Origin: Anaerovibrio lipolyticus LB2005
GTDB taxonomy: Bacteria; Bacillota; Negativicutes; Selenomonadales; Selenomonadaceae
DNA length: 52,007 bases
Direction: 5' to 3'
NCBI RefSeq assembly: GCF_000621545.1
Contig: NZ_JHYA01000015.1
Span: 1-52,007 of the forward strand
Part shown: one piece after another, positions 7,370 to 15,442 of the stretch
How positions within the stretch are numbered: position 1 is the first letter of the stretch
Layout of the letters: the number at the start of each line of letters is the position of its first letter
The notes under the pieces: generated by a model
Seen by the model: the letters and a program-made list of their open reading frames with translations, nothing else
Told to the model about the DNA's origin: nothing
Databases searched by the model: none
Program-made: the position numbers and the translations under genes

Positions 7370-10300
7370 TTAGCCCATAACGTTGCTTTTTAGTTTCATA
7401 GCATCTTTTGCCAAAAGCTTCCGCTCTAATTTCCAAGTAATATTCATTGGACGGCTACCCGTATGAGTTACATAATTTACTGGACCAACAAAAATATATG
7501 GTGCAGTTCCCATACTATTCTTTTTGAAATCTCTGACAAAAAGCAATACTGTATTCCCCATATTCTTATGATTAATGTATCGTTGCCCCGTAGGCGCCGT
7601 TTCAGATGTGGTACTCTGACTTTGCCAATGAAATAATTCATCACTAATAAAGTAATCATCATACATTGTTGTAGGAGAATAATCTTTATCAGATTTATTG
7701 ATAGTCACAAAAAATAAATCTGTCTTTTTGTCGTTGACATATAAAACTCCCTGACGCATAGAAGACAATTTAAGATAATCCATAGCTATTAAAATTTGAT
7801 CTTTAGTATAAGAACAATGTAAATCCATTGGGCACTCATATTCTAATAATAATGGCTTATACAGAATATCTGTCTTATCAAGATTATATTCCAATATTTC
7901 TATTATTTCATTAAGAACCATTGGGCACTCAGACAATCGTTTTAGATTTTCCTGAATTTCTTTACTTGTAGGATCAAAAGTCTGTACATTCCAAACAGTA
8001 ACATAAAACATCCACAATAAATGTTTTTCGTACCCTGATAAACTACCAATATCAGTCGTCTTAATATTAGGCAAATATCTCAGTAAAAATTTAATCCAAC
8101 GCCTAGAATTAATAGTAACAATTTTAGGGAATGCCTTTTTTATAAACAATTCAGTCATCGGTTCATTATATTTCTCAATGACTCCGGCTGACATACAAAG
8201 ATCGTAAAAACCGTAATTTTTATAAATAGCAGAAATAGGCTGATGATAATATTTTAAGAATTCGCTCAATGTAGGGATTCGTTTAGTTTCATCTACAAAA
8301 TCGTTTATCCGTTTAACAATACTTGCCCTATTATTAAATGCTTGACTAATATTATCAAGTACATATTCTTTCGCCTTTTTCTCCAGCTGAACAAAACACC
8401 CTCTAGGAACTGATGGAAAACCCTTATCCATTTCTGTTTTCACACTGTGCCTAGTATTGGAAAGTAATGCTGCAAATTTTTCTTCGTAATTATATTTCTT
8501 ATTTGCCTGGCCAACGAAATCTAAAACTGTTAGACAATCCTTCCCTTCAAATAATCTTAAGCCTCGACCCAACTGCTGTAAAAATACAGTTAATGATTCT
8601 GTAGGACGCAAAAACAGTACCGTATCTATTGCTGGTATATCTACACCTTCATTGTAAAGATCAACAACACAAATAATTTTAATTTCGCCAGCTAATAATC
8701 GTTTCTTAGCCTTATTTCGATCATCATTCGGTGTATCTGAACTCAGTGCTATAGAACTCAACCCACGCTTATTAAAAAAATCTGACATAAACATAGCATG
8801 CTGTATTGATACGCAAAAGGCAATACACTTCATAGTTGATGCATTAGTAACATAATAACTGATGGAATCAACAATATGCCCCGCTCTTTTTTCTGCAACA
8901 TATCTGTCAATAGTATAAATATTGCTAAGCTCTGTTTTATCATAGCCACCATTAGTCCATTTAACGCTGCTTAAATCCACATCATCGGATACGCCAAAAT
9001 ATTGAAACGGACACAATAGCTTTCTGTTTATTGCTTCAGGAAGTCTTATTTCCGCCGCAATACGTCCATCAAAATAATTTAAAACTTCTTTCCCATCATT
9101 TCGCTCTGGGGTAGCTGTTAACCCCAAAAATATTTTCGGAGTAAAATAATTTAAAATATTTTGATACGTTTTTGCCGCAGCATGATGAAACTCATCTACA
9201 ATAATAAAGTCATAATAATCTGCCGCAACATTTTCGTATAGTTTGCGTGACTCCGCTGTTTGTATTGAAACAAATAAATGCTCAGCACTAGACGGTTTAT
9301 CATAAGAACCGACAAATAGCTCACCAAAATTTGGTTCCTTCAATACACTGCGAAACACTTCTACACTTTGCTTTAAAATTTCTTCCCTATGTGCTATAAA
9401 TAACAATCGTGCAGAGCCATTATCACGCCTAAAACGTCTATAATCAAAAGCTGAAATAAGTGTTTTGCCGGTGCCTGTAGCTGCTACTATTAAATTTTTA
9501 AAATGTCCTTTTTCTTCACGCTCCACTTGCAAGCGATCTAATATTTCTTGCTGATAGGAATAAGGATTTATATCCAAAACATACTCCCGCTCCTCCATGT
9601 TTCCGATGTGTCTTTCATCAGCAATAGCTTTAATTAACCGGTTTTTTTCTGTAAAAGAATATGATTCAAATTCAGGCGTACACCAATATGTCTCAAAGGT
9701 TGCTTCTATCTTTTTAATATTATTAGGCTGATCTTGTTTAGTAAGCTTTACATTCCATTCCAATCCGCTGGACATGGCAGCATTTGATAAATTGGATGAG
9801 CCAACATAAGCCGTAGTAAAACCTGTATCACGATAAAAGATATATGCTTTAGCATGAAGCCTTGTTCTTTTTGTGTCATATGAAATCTTGATTTTTGTAT
9901 TAGGCAATTTTGCCAATTCATCAACAGCTTTTACATCTGTTGCCCCCATATATGAAGTTGTAATTATCCTAAGCTGACCACCATTACCGGTAAATTCTTT
10001 CAACGGTTCCAATATCAGACGCAGACCTGTCCATTTTATAAATGAAACCAACATATCAACTCTATTAGCTGTTTTCAGTTCTTTATTTATTTCAGAAAAC
10101 ATGGTAGGTTCATTGGGAGCACCAGTAAAGAGACTACTGGAAGATATAGAGGTCTCTGGCCGCTCAATAATTTGCTCTACCTTCTTGCCTATAGCCAATT
10201 TAGGATTATTTGCCTCTATTAGTCCCAATAACTGTTCCCCTTTGCCAGTTATTGTTTTAGCATCATAATAATCATCACAAGTATAGTTCTTTACAAGTTT

Positions 10301-10519
10301 AATAATGTTATTCGCCAACTGAACCTGTTGTTCAATTCCCTTGTCGCGGTCCAACAAATTATCCAGGCCTGCCTTAATAACATCTCCTGTATATTTTGAA
10401 ATAATTTCCGAGGCTTCTTCCTTATCTATGTCCTTTATATTTTTGCATTTATCCGGACACTCAGCCAATTCCTTAGACATAGCTTTGTTTATTACAGCTT
10501 CATAAATACCTGATTTCAT
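7370..10519 (-). CDS. PLD-like nuclease / SF2 helicase / DUF3427 protein
   Basis: This large protein (1049 aa) has an N-terminal helical region, a PLD-type nuclease motif (LHAKAYIFYRD at 221-231, then SSNLSN), a superfamily 2 helicase core and a DUF3427-type C-terminal region. The core shows AATGTGKT near 346-353, DEFHH at 442-446, LGLTATPER near 465-473 and a final QQLGRGLR. Such proteins resemble restriction-type translocase-nucleases and are often placed with phage-defence genes (established for SF2-plus-PLD sets in general, inferred here). A promoter at 10573-10601 and a terminator upstream at 10636-10667 make it the first gene of its operon. AGGGGTGAC precedes ATG 10519. Several nuclease-helicase defence families could claim it. 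Confidence 0.85.
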   Translation of the reverse strand: MKSGIYEAVINKAMSKELAECPDKCKNIKDIDKEEASEIISKYTGDVIKAGLDNLLDRDKGIEQQVQLANNIIKLVKNYTCDDYYDAKTITGKGEQLLGLIEANNPKLAIGKKVEQIIERPETSISSSSLFTGAPNEPTMFSEINKELKTANRVDMLVSFIKWTGLRLILEPLKEFTGNGGQLRIITTSYMGATDVKAVDELAKLPNTKIKISYDTKRTRLHAKAYIFYRDTGFTTAYVGSSNLSNAAMSSGLEWNVKLTKQDQPNNIKKIEATFETYWCTPEFESYSFTEKNRLIKAIADERHIGNMEEREYVLDINPYSYQQEILDRLQVEREEKGHFKNLIVAATGTGKTLISAFDYRRFRRDNGSARLLFIAHREEILKQSVEVFRSVLKEPNFGELFVGSYDKPSSAEHLFVSIQTAESRKLYENVAADYYDFIIVDEFHHAAAKTYQNILNYFTPKIFLGLTATPERNDGKEVLNYFDGRIAAEIRLPEAINRKLLCPFQYFGVSDDVDLSSVKWTNGGYDKTELSNIYTIDRYVAEKRAGHIVDSISYYVTNASTMKCIAFCVSIQHAMFMSDFFNKRGLSSIALSSDTPNDDRNKAKKRLLAGEIKIICVVDLYNEGVDIPAIDTVLFLRPTESLTVFLQQLGRGLRLFEGKDCLTVLDFVGQANKKYNYEEKFAALLSNTRHSVKTEMDKGFPSVPRGCFVQLEKKAKEYVLDNISQAFNNRASIVKRINDFVDETKRIPTLSEFLKYYHQPISAIYKNYGFYDLCMSAGVIEKYNEPMTELFIKKAFPKIVTINSRRWIKFLLRYLPNIKTTDIGSLSGYEKHLLWMFYVTVWNVQTFDPTSKEIQENLKRLSECPMVLNEIIEILEYNLDKTDILYKPLLLEYECPMDLHCSYTKDQILIAMDYLKLSSMRQGVLYVNDKKTDLFFVTINKSDKDYSPTTMYDDYFISDELFHWQSQSTTSETAPTGQRYINHKNMGNTVLLFVRDFKKNSMGTAPYIFVGPVNYVTHTGSRPMNITWKLERKLLAKDAMKLKSNVMG

Positions 10520-10572
10520 ACTGTCACCCCTGAATGTTAAACCAGTTAATAAAAAAACACTATATCACAATC

Positions 10573-10601
10573 AGTATAGCAGCATACAATAGCTGAAACA
10601 A
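10573..10601 (-). promoter_or_regulatory. Sigma70-type promoter for the PLD-helicase operon
   Basis: Read on the minus strand, TTGTTT (10601-10596) and TATACT (10578-10573) are separated by exactly 17 bases, about 55 bases upstream of the helicase ATG. Confidence 0.6.
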
Positions 10602-10635
10602 TAAAAGGCATATAATAATTAACATATATAAAATA

Positions 10636-10667
10636 CAAAAATAAGCCCCTCCAAATAGAAGGGACTT
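10636..10667 (-). terminator. Intrinsic terminator (minus strand)
   Basis: AAGCCCCT (10643-10650) pairs with AGGGACTT (10660-10667). A T-rich tract follows on the minus strand. It ends the 10686-10994 transcript before the helicase promoter. Confidence 0.75.
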
Positions 10668-10685
10668 ACATTCCACTTTTTAACA

Positions 10686-10994
10686 CTATTCGTGACAATC
10701 TACAATATAAATAAAATCATCATCATTCAATCCGTAAAGTAAACCGTTATTTATTGATTCGTTGGATAAATCCGTATTGAAGTCACCATACTTTGAGAAA
10801 TAGCCATAAACCTCAGACAAAATATCCTTTTGTTCTTTAATTGTCTTTACATCATAACGCTCCAAAGTTTCTTCATCTACATAATCAAACATGTCCGGAA
10901 CGTGCTCATAAAGCTCATTGAGAACCGCAGAATCACACGCTTCCGTGGTCTTATCGCCTCGCTCCATAGCAACTGCAACATATACATGGGCCAT
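10686..10994 (-). CDS. Small acidic protein of unknown function
   Basis: The product has 102 aa with roughly a quarter Asp/Glu and a long helical middle (YVDEETLERYDVKTIKEQKD). AAGGAGG lies upstream of ATG 10994, and a terminator follows, so it forms its own transcription unit. No family is recognised. The strong negative charge and the position beside defence genes would suit a DNA-mimic or regulatory protein, but this is speculation and many small acidic proteins have other roles. Confidence 0.6.
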   Translation of the reverse strand: MAHVYVAVAMERGDKTTEACDSAVLNELYEHVPDMFDYVDEETLERYDVKTIKEQKDILSEVYGYFSKYGDFNTDLSNESINNGLLYGLNDDDFIYIVDCHE

Positions 10995-11071
10995 AACAAA
11001 TAATCCTCCTTACTATAGAATAAACATATATTCGTTGCTATTATTATACAGAACATATATTTGTTTTTCAA

Positions 11072-11288
11072 CTATAAATTTGATTTGATAGGCTTTTGCC
11101 ATGTAGTGATATTATTGAACACTAAAACTTCTTTATTATCATACTTAATCAGATAAAATTATATCCTCAAATTCCTCTTTCCCCAGTATAAAGCCACAAT
11201 TAACAAGGCGTTCTTTACATTTTTCATATAATTCATCCACCATCCTCCATTATGAAGGTGATGTCGCCTTCCCGAGAATAAAGCGTAT
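11072..11288 (-). pseudogene. Decayed mobile-element orphan genes
   Basis: Bases 11244-11288 are about 87% identical to 17643-17687 inside the zinc-ribbon gene and encode the same TLYSxEGDIxFIMED block. After a stop, a 32-codon frame (11243-11145) begins MVDELYEKCKERLVNC. The reading then continues in another frame (KYDNKEVLVFNNITTW) to a stop at 11072. The open pieces in two frames point to frameshift decay. I infer leftovers of an integrative element also represented at 17.5-18.0 kb. Confidence 0.45.
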
Positions 11289-11542
11289 TCTCATCTTATC
11301 CGTTTCCTTTGCTTTTGGCTAATATTATATCATAATCACTGCATACCCAATTCGCACGACATGATTTTCGGATAAAAATGCCCAAGCTAAAACAGACCGC
11401 GAAACCAGTAAAATCAATGGTTCCACGGTCTGTATTTTTATACCTTCCGATAAGGTGGCTTTATTGGAAGTTTATTACTTTATATTCCACGACAAATTGC
11501 TGAGGATAATGCCGATGTCATGATTGTCTGCATTTTCATCAC
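11289..11542. other. Intergenic region with one strong hairpin, no gene seen
   Basis: No coding frame with support is seen here. Its one clear feature is the 14-bp hairpin at 11393-11432. With the decayed genes on its left this makes about 550 bases without an intact gene. Confidence 0.5.
11393..11440 (+). terminator. Intrinsic terminator, possibly bidirectional
   Basis: A 14-bp stem, CAGACCGCGAAACC (11393-11406) with GGTTCCACGGTCTG (11419-11432), has two wobbles. TATTTTTAT follows on the plus strand and a TTTTAG tract on the minus strand. No intact plus-strand gene lies before it, so it may mark a lost gene. Confidence 0.65.
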
Positions 11543-11803
11543 CTACTTTAGTCTACTCAATTCGTCTAAATAATCCTGACTTACATTTTTATTGGATTTT
11601 TCCTTCATAATTCTCAGAAAATTGACTCTTGAAATTTTTCCAGTATTTTTGTCGACCTTGACTGGAGATGCTACAGAAGCAATTCCATTATCTTTTCTTA
11701 CAAGATTGAATATATAGCAACCTTCTTCCTCAAAAAAACTACTGATACTACAAGAATAATATTTTTCTGCAACCATTTTTGCAGCATCATCTTTTTTTAT
11801 CAT
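11543..11803 (-). CDS. Small protein of unknown function
   Basis: The product (86 aa) begins MIKKDDAAKMVAEKYYSCSI, with a GGAGA-type ribosome site just upstream of ATG 11803. It has mixed helix and strand character and a segment KVDKNTGKISRV that recalls PepSY- or immunity-type beta turns, but not enough for a call. It lies after the terminator at 11908-11927 and so is probably transcribed separately from the DUF262 operon. No signal peptide or membrane segment is seen. Confidence 0.55.
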   Translation of the reverse strand: MIKKDDAAKMVAEKYYSCSISSFFEEEGCYIFNLVRKDNGIASVASPVKVDKNTGKISRVNFLRIMKEKSNKNVSQDYLDELSRLK

Positions 11804-11901
11804 TTTTTAATCTCCCAACACATAGTCCTTCTGCACCTTTGATAAGATTTTTTAAACCTTCCTTATGTCTGATTATGCAATAATAGCAACATTCTCCCAA
11901 A

Positions 11902-11929
11902 CAAAAAGCTACCAGTTAGCTGGTAGCCA
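11902..11929 (-). terminator. Intrinsic terminator of the DUF262 operon
   Basis: GCTACCAG (11908-11915) and CTGGTAGC (11920-11927) form a perfect 8-bp stem with a 4-base loop. TTTTTG follows on the minus strand. It lies directly after the 53-aa gene. Confidence 0.85.
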
Positions 11930-11935
11930 CATACA

Positions 11936-12097
11936 TCAATACTTTACATTATGAATTTTTTTCCATAGCTCAAAACTCTTTTTTGCTTCTTCTGGAGCAT
12001 CATCGTGCATGGTGACAATGTGCGTTTCTTCGTCATAGTCGAACCAGTCTGTGTTTGCCATCCACTTGGTGCTTCCTAAATGCTTTGCTGAAGCCAT
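11936..12097 (-). CDS. 53-residue protein, last gene of the DUF262 operon
   Basis: The product has 53 aa (MASAKHLGSTKWMANTDWFD at its start), is rich in Trp, Asp and Glu and has no signal peptide. AAGGAG sits 9 nt before ATG 12097, so the longer frame starting at 12148 is not used. It begins 47 bases after the ADP-ribosylglycohydrolase stop and is followed at once by a strong terminator. It is therefore probably part of the four-gene operon. Function unknown; small accessory or immunity-type roles are possible. Confidence 0.65.
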   Translation of the reverse strand: MASAKHLGSTKWMANTDWFDYDEETHIVTMHDDAPEEAKKSFELWKKIHNVKY

Positions 12098-12144
12098 TTT
12101 CACCATCTCCTTTTTGCTAATAATACAACATCCAGTGGGATTAT

Positions 12145-13224
12145 TCAATCCGAATATTTTTCATTAATCTCATCAAGCTTTTCCTGGTATCTATCTTTGT
12201 CAATGATACCCCGACTTAAAAGAAAATCAATAGCTTCAATGTGTTCTTTTTTTGTAATCTCAGCTGTTCCCACTACATTAACCCCCATTGAATGTGTAGA
12301 GTTTTCATCCGACTTCATTTTGCATATTTCATCCAAATGGGGAATCTTGGAGTCAAAAATATGCGGATTACGTTGCAAACAAAAGTTTCTCCACCGCTGC
12401 AGAACATTAAGAAGCATATCATCCAGATATGAATATGCTTTTTCCTTAATCCAATCAGGGATACCATAAGCAGCCTCTGCAATACTTCCAGTAATAGCTG
12501 CCAATGTATCACTGTCACCACCAAGGGAAATGGCATTGCGAATGGCATCCTCAAAATCCGTACTTTCCAAGAATGCAATTATAGCCTGTGGTACAGTGTC
12601 CTGGCATGTTTCATTAAACTCGTATGTAGGGCGAATCTCATCCAAAGATTTTGAAAGATCATAACCATATTCCTTTTCGATATGGTTCTTTATACGTCTT
12701 TTACATTCGTCATGATTGTCATGTATAGGCCTATCAAAGTCTCTATAATGACCAGTAAAATAAAAGCGACTTAAAAAAATTGCATCAGCGATTGCCATGG
12801 CGCCCTTTATCCCCTCCGGATGATTATGGGTAACTTCGGCAGAAAGCTTTGCTCTGGCCCTTCCGTTACGGGGCCAACATCCAGTTCTCCCCATAAAACC
12901 GCAATCCATCATCCAACCACACGGAGAAACTCTCATAGCCGACCCATTTCCGAAGCTGTTATAGGGTTCACGTATATTGGAAAAAAGCCACATCCCAAAT
13001 CTACAACCATATCCGGCATCAGGATACATTCTGCCGTACTTCTTCATAGCATCTATGAAATCGTCCTTTTCCCCACCGTTCATTATTGCTTCAGCAATGG
13101 CACATGTCATTACGGTATCATCCGTAAAAAAGCAATCCTCACGGAATAATGGAAAATCCTTTGTTTTAATATTATCCCACTCATAAACAGAGCCAACGAT
13201 ATCACCAATTATTGCACCTAACAT
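12145..13224 (-). CDS. ADP-ribosylglycohydrolase family protein with SHOCT-like tail
   Basis: The 359-aa protein carries the metal-binding signatures of the DraG/ARH family: GDIVGSVYE (7-15), TDDTVM (34-39), a THNHPEG block and SLGGDSDTLAAI. These enzymes hydrolyse ADP-ribose from proteins or nucleic acids. The last 40 residues (HIEAIDFLLSRGIIDKDRY) look like a SHOCT-type oligomerisation tail. About nine extra residues before KLSAEVTHNHPEG (GRTGCWPRNGRAR) are unusual against the family as I recall it. ATG 13224 has GGAGTGA upstream; it lies 19 bases after the second DUF262 gene. Confidence 0.88.
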   Translation of the reverse strand: MLGAIIGDIVGSVYEWDNIKTKDFPLFREDCFFTDDTVMTCAIAEAIMNGGEKDDFIDAMKKYGRMYPDAGYGCRFGMWLFSNIREPYNSFGNGSAMRVSPCGWMMDCGFMGRTGCWPRNGRARAKLSAEVTHNHPEGIKGAMAIADAIFLSRFYFTGHYRDFDRPIHDNHDECKRRIKNHIEKEYGYDLSKSLDEIRPTYEFNETCQDTVPQAIIAFLESTDFEDAIRNAISLGGDSDTLAAITGSIAEAAYGIPDWIKEKAYSYLDDMLLNVLQRWRNFCLQRNPHIFDSKIPHLDEICKMKSDENSTHSMGVNVVGTAEITKKEHIEAIDFLLSRGIIDKDRYQEKLDEINEKYSD

Positions 13225-13243
13225 ACAGATCACTCCATACTAA

Positions 13244-15442
13244 TTACTGAACTCCTTTTCCAATCAAATAGTTTTTCAATCTTATGATTCGATCCTCAGT
13301 ATCAATACCTGATTTATTCTGCTTAATCTCAATCCGTTCAACAATCTCACCTGTCTCTGCATTCTTCAGAATATATGCGGAATTTTCACAGGCAATATAA
13401 TTTTCTCCTATATCAAGCCGCTGTCCCATCGAATCCTTATTAAGCCGATTTCCGTCGGGATCAACTGCTTTCAGATAAGGCATATAGGTACTGGATGACA
13501 TCTGAGATTTTGTTTGCATTACAGAGAAATTGTACGGATTTTCATCTGCTTGAATATTACTGTATTTACCATAACTCCCTGGGCGGAATACACTATACTT
13601 CACATAGTAATAGCGCCAAGGGTAAGTGCTAGAATCTTCACAGGATTTTATAAATTCATTTATAATTTGTTCTAGCAATTCATTGCTGAAGCACTGAGCC
13701 TTTGAAAGTAACCTTATTAGAATATCCCTTGTGTTCTCAAAGCCTTCATTTTTACTCTTATGAAACAGTTCATGCCATGCAAGCTGCATGTTCTTTGAAG
13801 CGTACTGATAACGCCACTGATTTCTTTCACGCTGCCCATAGTTACCAATAGACATCAAAGCACAATCAATCAGATCCCATTTGCAGTCAAATAGTGAAAC
13901 GAAGCGGTCTGCATATGCCAAATTATTAACTCCGACAATGCTAATCTGCCCCTTAAGAATTACATGGTCTTCCAATTCATGTACGAGAATTGCTTGATCT
14001 GGATTCTGCTCCAGAAAAGCCTTCTTCTCTTTTTCCTCTGCAATCTGGCTAGGATTAAAGCTGTTCTCTATAGATTCATCAATCTCTCCGGTAAGCATTA
14101 TCATCTCTGTCTGTTTCAAAATAGCAGGCAAGCGATTACGATCAATTCTGTCGCTGATCTCATCTTCAGAGTTTTGAATAAGATTATTAACAGAACGCAC
14201 TCTCTTAACAAAATCAGCATCTGTAATTTTATCTCTGTTGCGAAGAAAATAGATAATCGCAAACAAAAGAACAATACGATTCAAAGGGAACTGCCTTATT
14301 CTTCCTGTCTTATCTGCATATGAATGTATACAATCTGCAAATATATCAATCTTGTATCTGGAATCCACAACTATCTTTCCATCTTCATGCTCATTCGACA
14401 TAAAAGATTCCATAAACTCGGTAGGATTATTATATCCATCAACCACGCACAAGCAGTCAAAATAAGATTCCATTGTTCTGATATTATTAAGGACCTTGCT
14501 CTTATCCCCTGTAAAGTATTCAATCAGCATATCAAACTCATCAGAGCTCTTACCTTGAGGTGACTCACCGCCTTGATAGCAGATAATGTCACAAATGAAT
14601 CTAAAATACTTCAGAAACTCATCATCTGTAACGGCATCATCCGGGCTGCCACTACCAGAATCCCTGTACCGCCAAAGCATATCCGTCCAATCACGATCTA
14701 TCTTTCTCATTATCCGCTTGGACGTCTCATCATCCACGTCACGAACACAACGCTCTAATTCAGCTTTGAAATGCTCAAATCGTGTCAGTGGCTTTCCTCG
14801 GGAGTTCATCTTGATATACAACTCATCCGTAAGCCCCATGTCTTTAATTGGCAAGAAATAAAATGTTATCGCTTCATCTTTTAACTTTTTCCACAAATCT
14901 TCAACATCTTTGAATTTATCATTTATATCATCCAACATTACCAACATGGAGCTGATTGTAGGGTCCTTCTGCCAGTCCAATGGAAACCATGCCTGATCAA
15001 CTATCTCATCCGACAGCTTTACTTGAAATGAAGGCTTGAAACCGATAAGTTCTTTGCAAAAATACCTTGCACTATATCTGGTCTCATATCCGAAATTCAT
15101 GAGAAATTCATATTCTTTATCCGGCACTTCACATTTCTTTGCCGCATACCAATGAAGAAGAAACAGGGTTGTCAAACGCTGCTGCCCGTCAAGAGGTGTC
15201 ATTACACCGTCTTCATCGATATCTCCGTAAACGAAATCCAGTGTAATCGGCTCACCAACTACGGCATTAAATAAAGAATCAAGGAACCTGCTTCTCACTC
15301 GATCAACATCTGGATCTTTTCTTCCCTGTGCATAGTCTCTTTGTATGATCGGAATGGTGATTTTTTGAAGCTTAACCCCTGCTTCTTTGTTAACAAATGT
15401 AGTTTCAAACATATTCATAAATGAACGCAGTGTAGTATTCAT
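13244..15442 (-). CDS. DUF262-family protein, long form
   Basis: The protein (732 aa) begins with a DUF262 (GmrS/ParB-like) domain showing PIIQRDYAQGR (31-41) and DGQQRLTTLFLL (85-96). This fold binds and hydrolyses nucleotides in GmrSD-type modification-dependent endonucleases. The C-terminal half is long, with no obvious DUF1524 His-Asn motif. ATG 15442 overlaps the stop of the upstream DUF262 gene by one base (TAATG), so the two are translationally coupled. I infer one complex in which this subunit pairs with the nuclease-bearing 15442-17145 product. Confidence 0.85.
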   Translation of the reverse strand: MNTTLRSFMNMFETTFVNKEAGVKLQKITIPIIQRDYAQGRKDPDVDRVRSRFLDSLFNAVVGEPITLDFVYGDIDEDGVMTPLDGQQRLTTLFLLHWYAAKKCEVPDKEYEFLMNFGYETRYSARYFCKELIGFKPSFQVKLSDEIVDQAWFPLDWQKDPTISSMLVMLDDINDKFKDVEDLWKKLKDEAITFYFLPIKDMGLTDELYIKMNSRGKPLTRFEHFKAELERCVRDVDDETSKRIMRKIDRDWTDMLWRYRDSGSGSPDDAVTDDEFLKYFRFICDIICYQGGESPQGKSSDEFDMLIEYFTGDKSKVLNNIRTMESYFDCLCVVDGYNNPTEFMESFMSNEHEDGKIVVDSRYKIDIFADCIHSYADKTGRIRQFPLNRIVLLFAIIYFLRNRDKITDADFVKRVRSVNNLIQNSEDEISDRIDRNRLPAILKQTEMIMLTGEIDESIENSFNPSQIAEEKEKKAFLEQNPDQAILVHELEDHVILKGQISIVGVNNLAYADRFVSLFDCKWDLIDCALMSIGNYGQRERNQWRYQYASKNMQLAWHELFHKSKNEGFENTRDILIRLLSKAQCFSNELLEQIINEFIKSCEDSSTYPWRYYYVKYSVFRPGSYGKYSNIQADENPYNFSVMQTKSQMSSSTYMPYLKAVDPDGNRLNKDSMGQRLDIGENYIACENSAYILKNAETGEIVERIEIKQNKSGIDTEDRIIRLKNYLIGKGVQ

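Noticed and set aside
12820-13149. Plus-strand frames inside the ADP-ribosylglycohydrolase and DUF262 genes
   Set aside because: They are shadows of well-supported minus-strand genes with conserved motifs.
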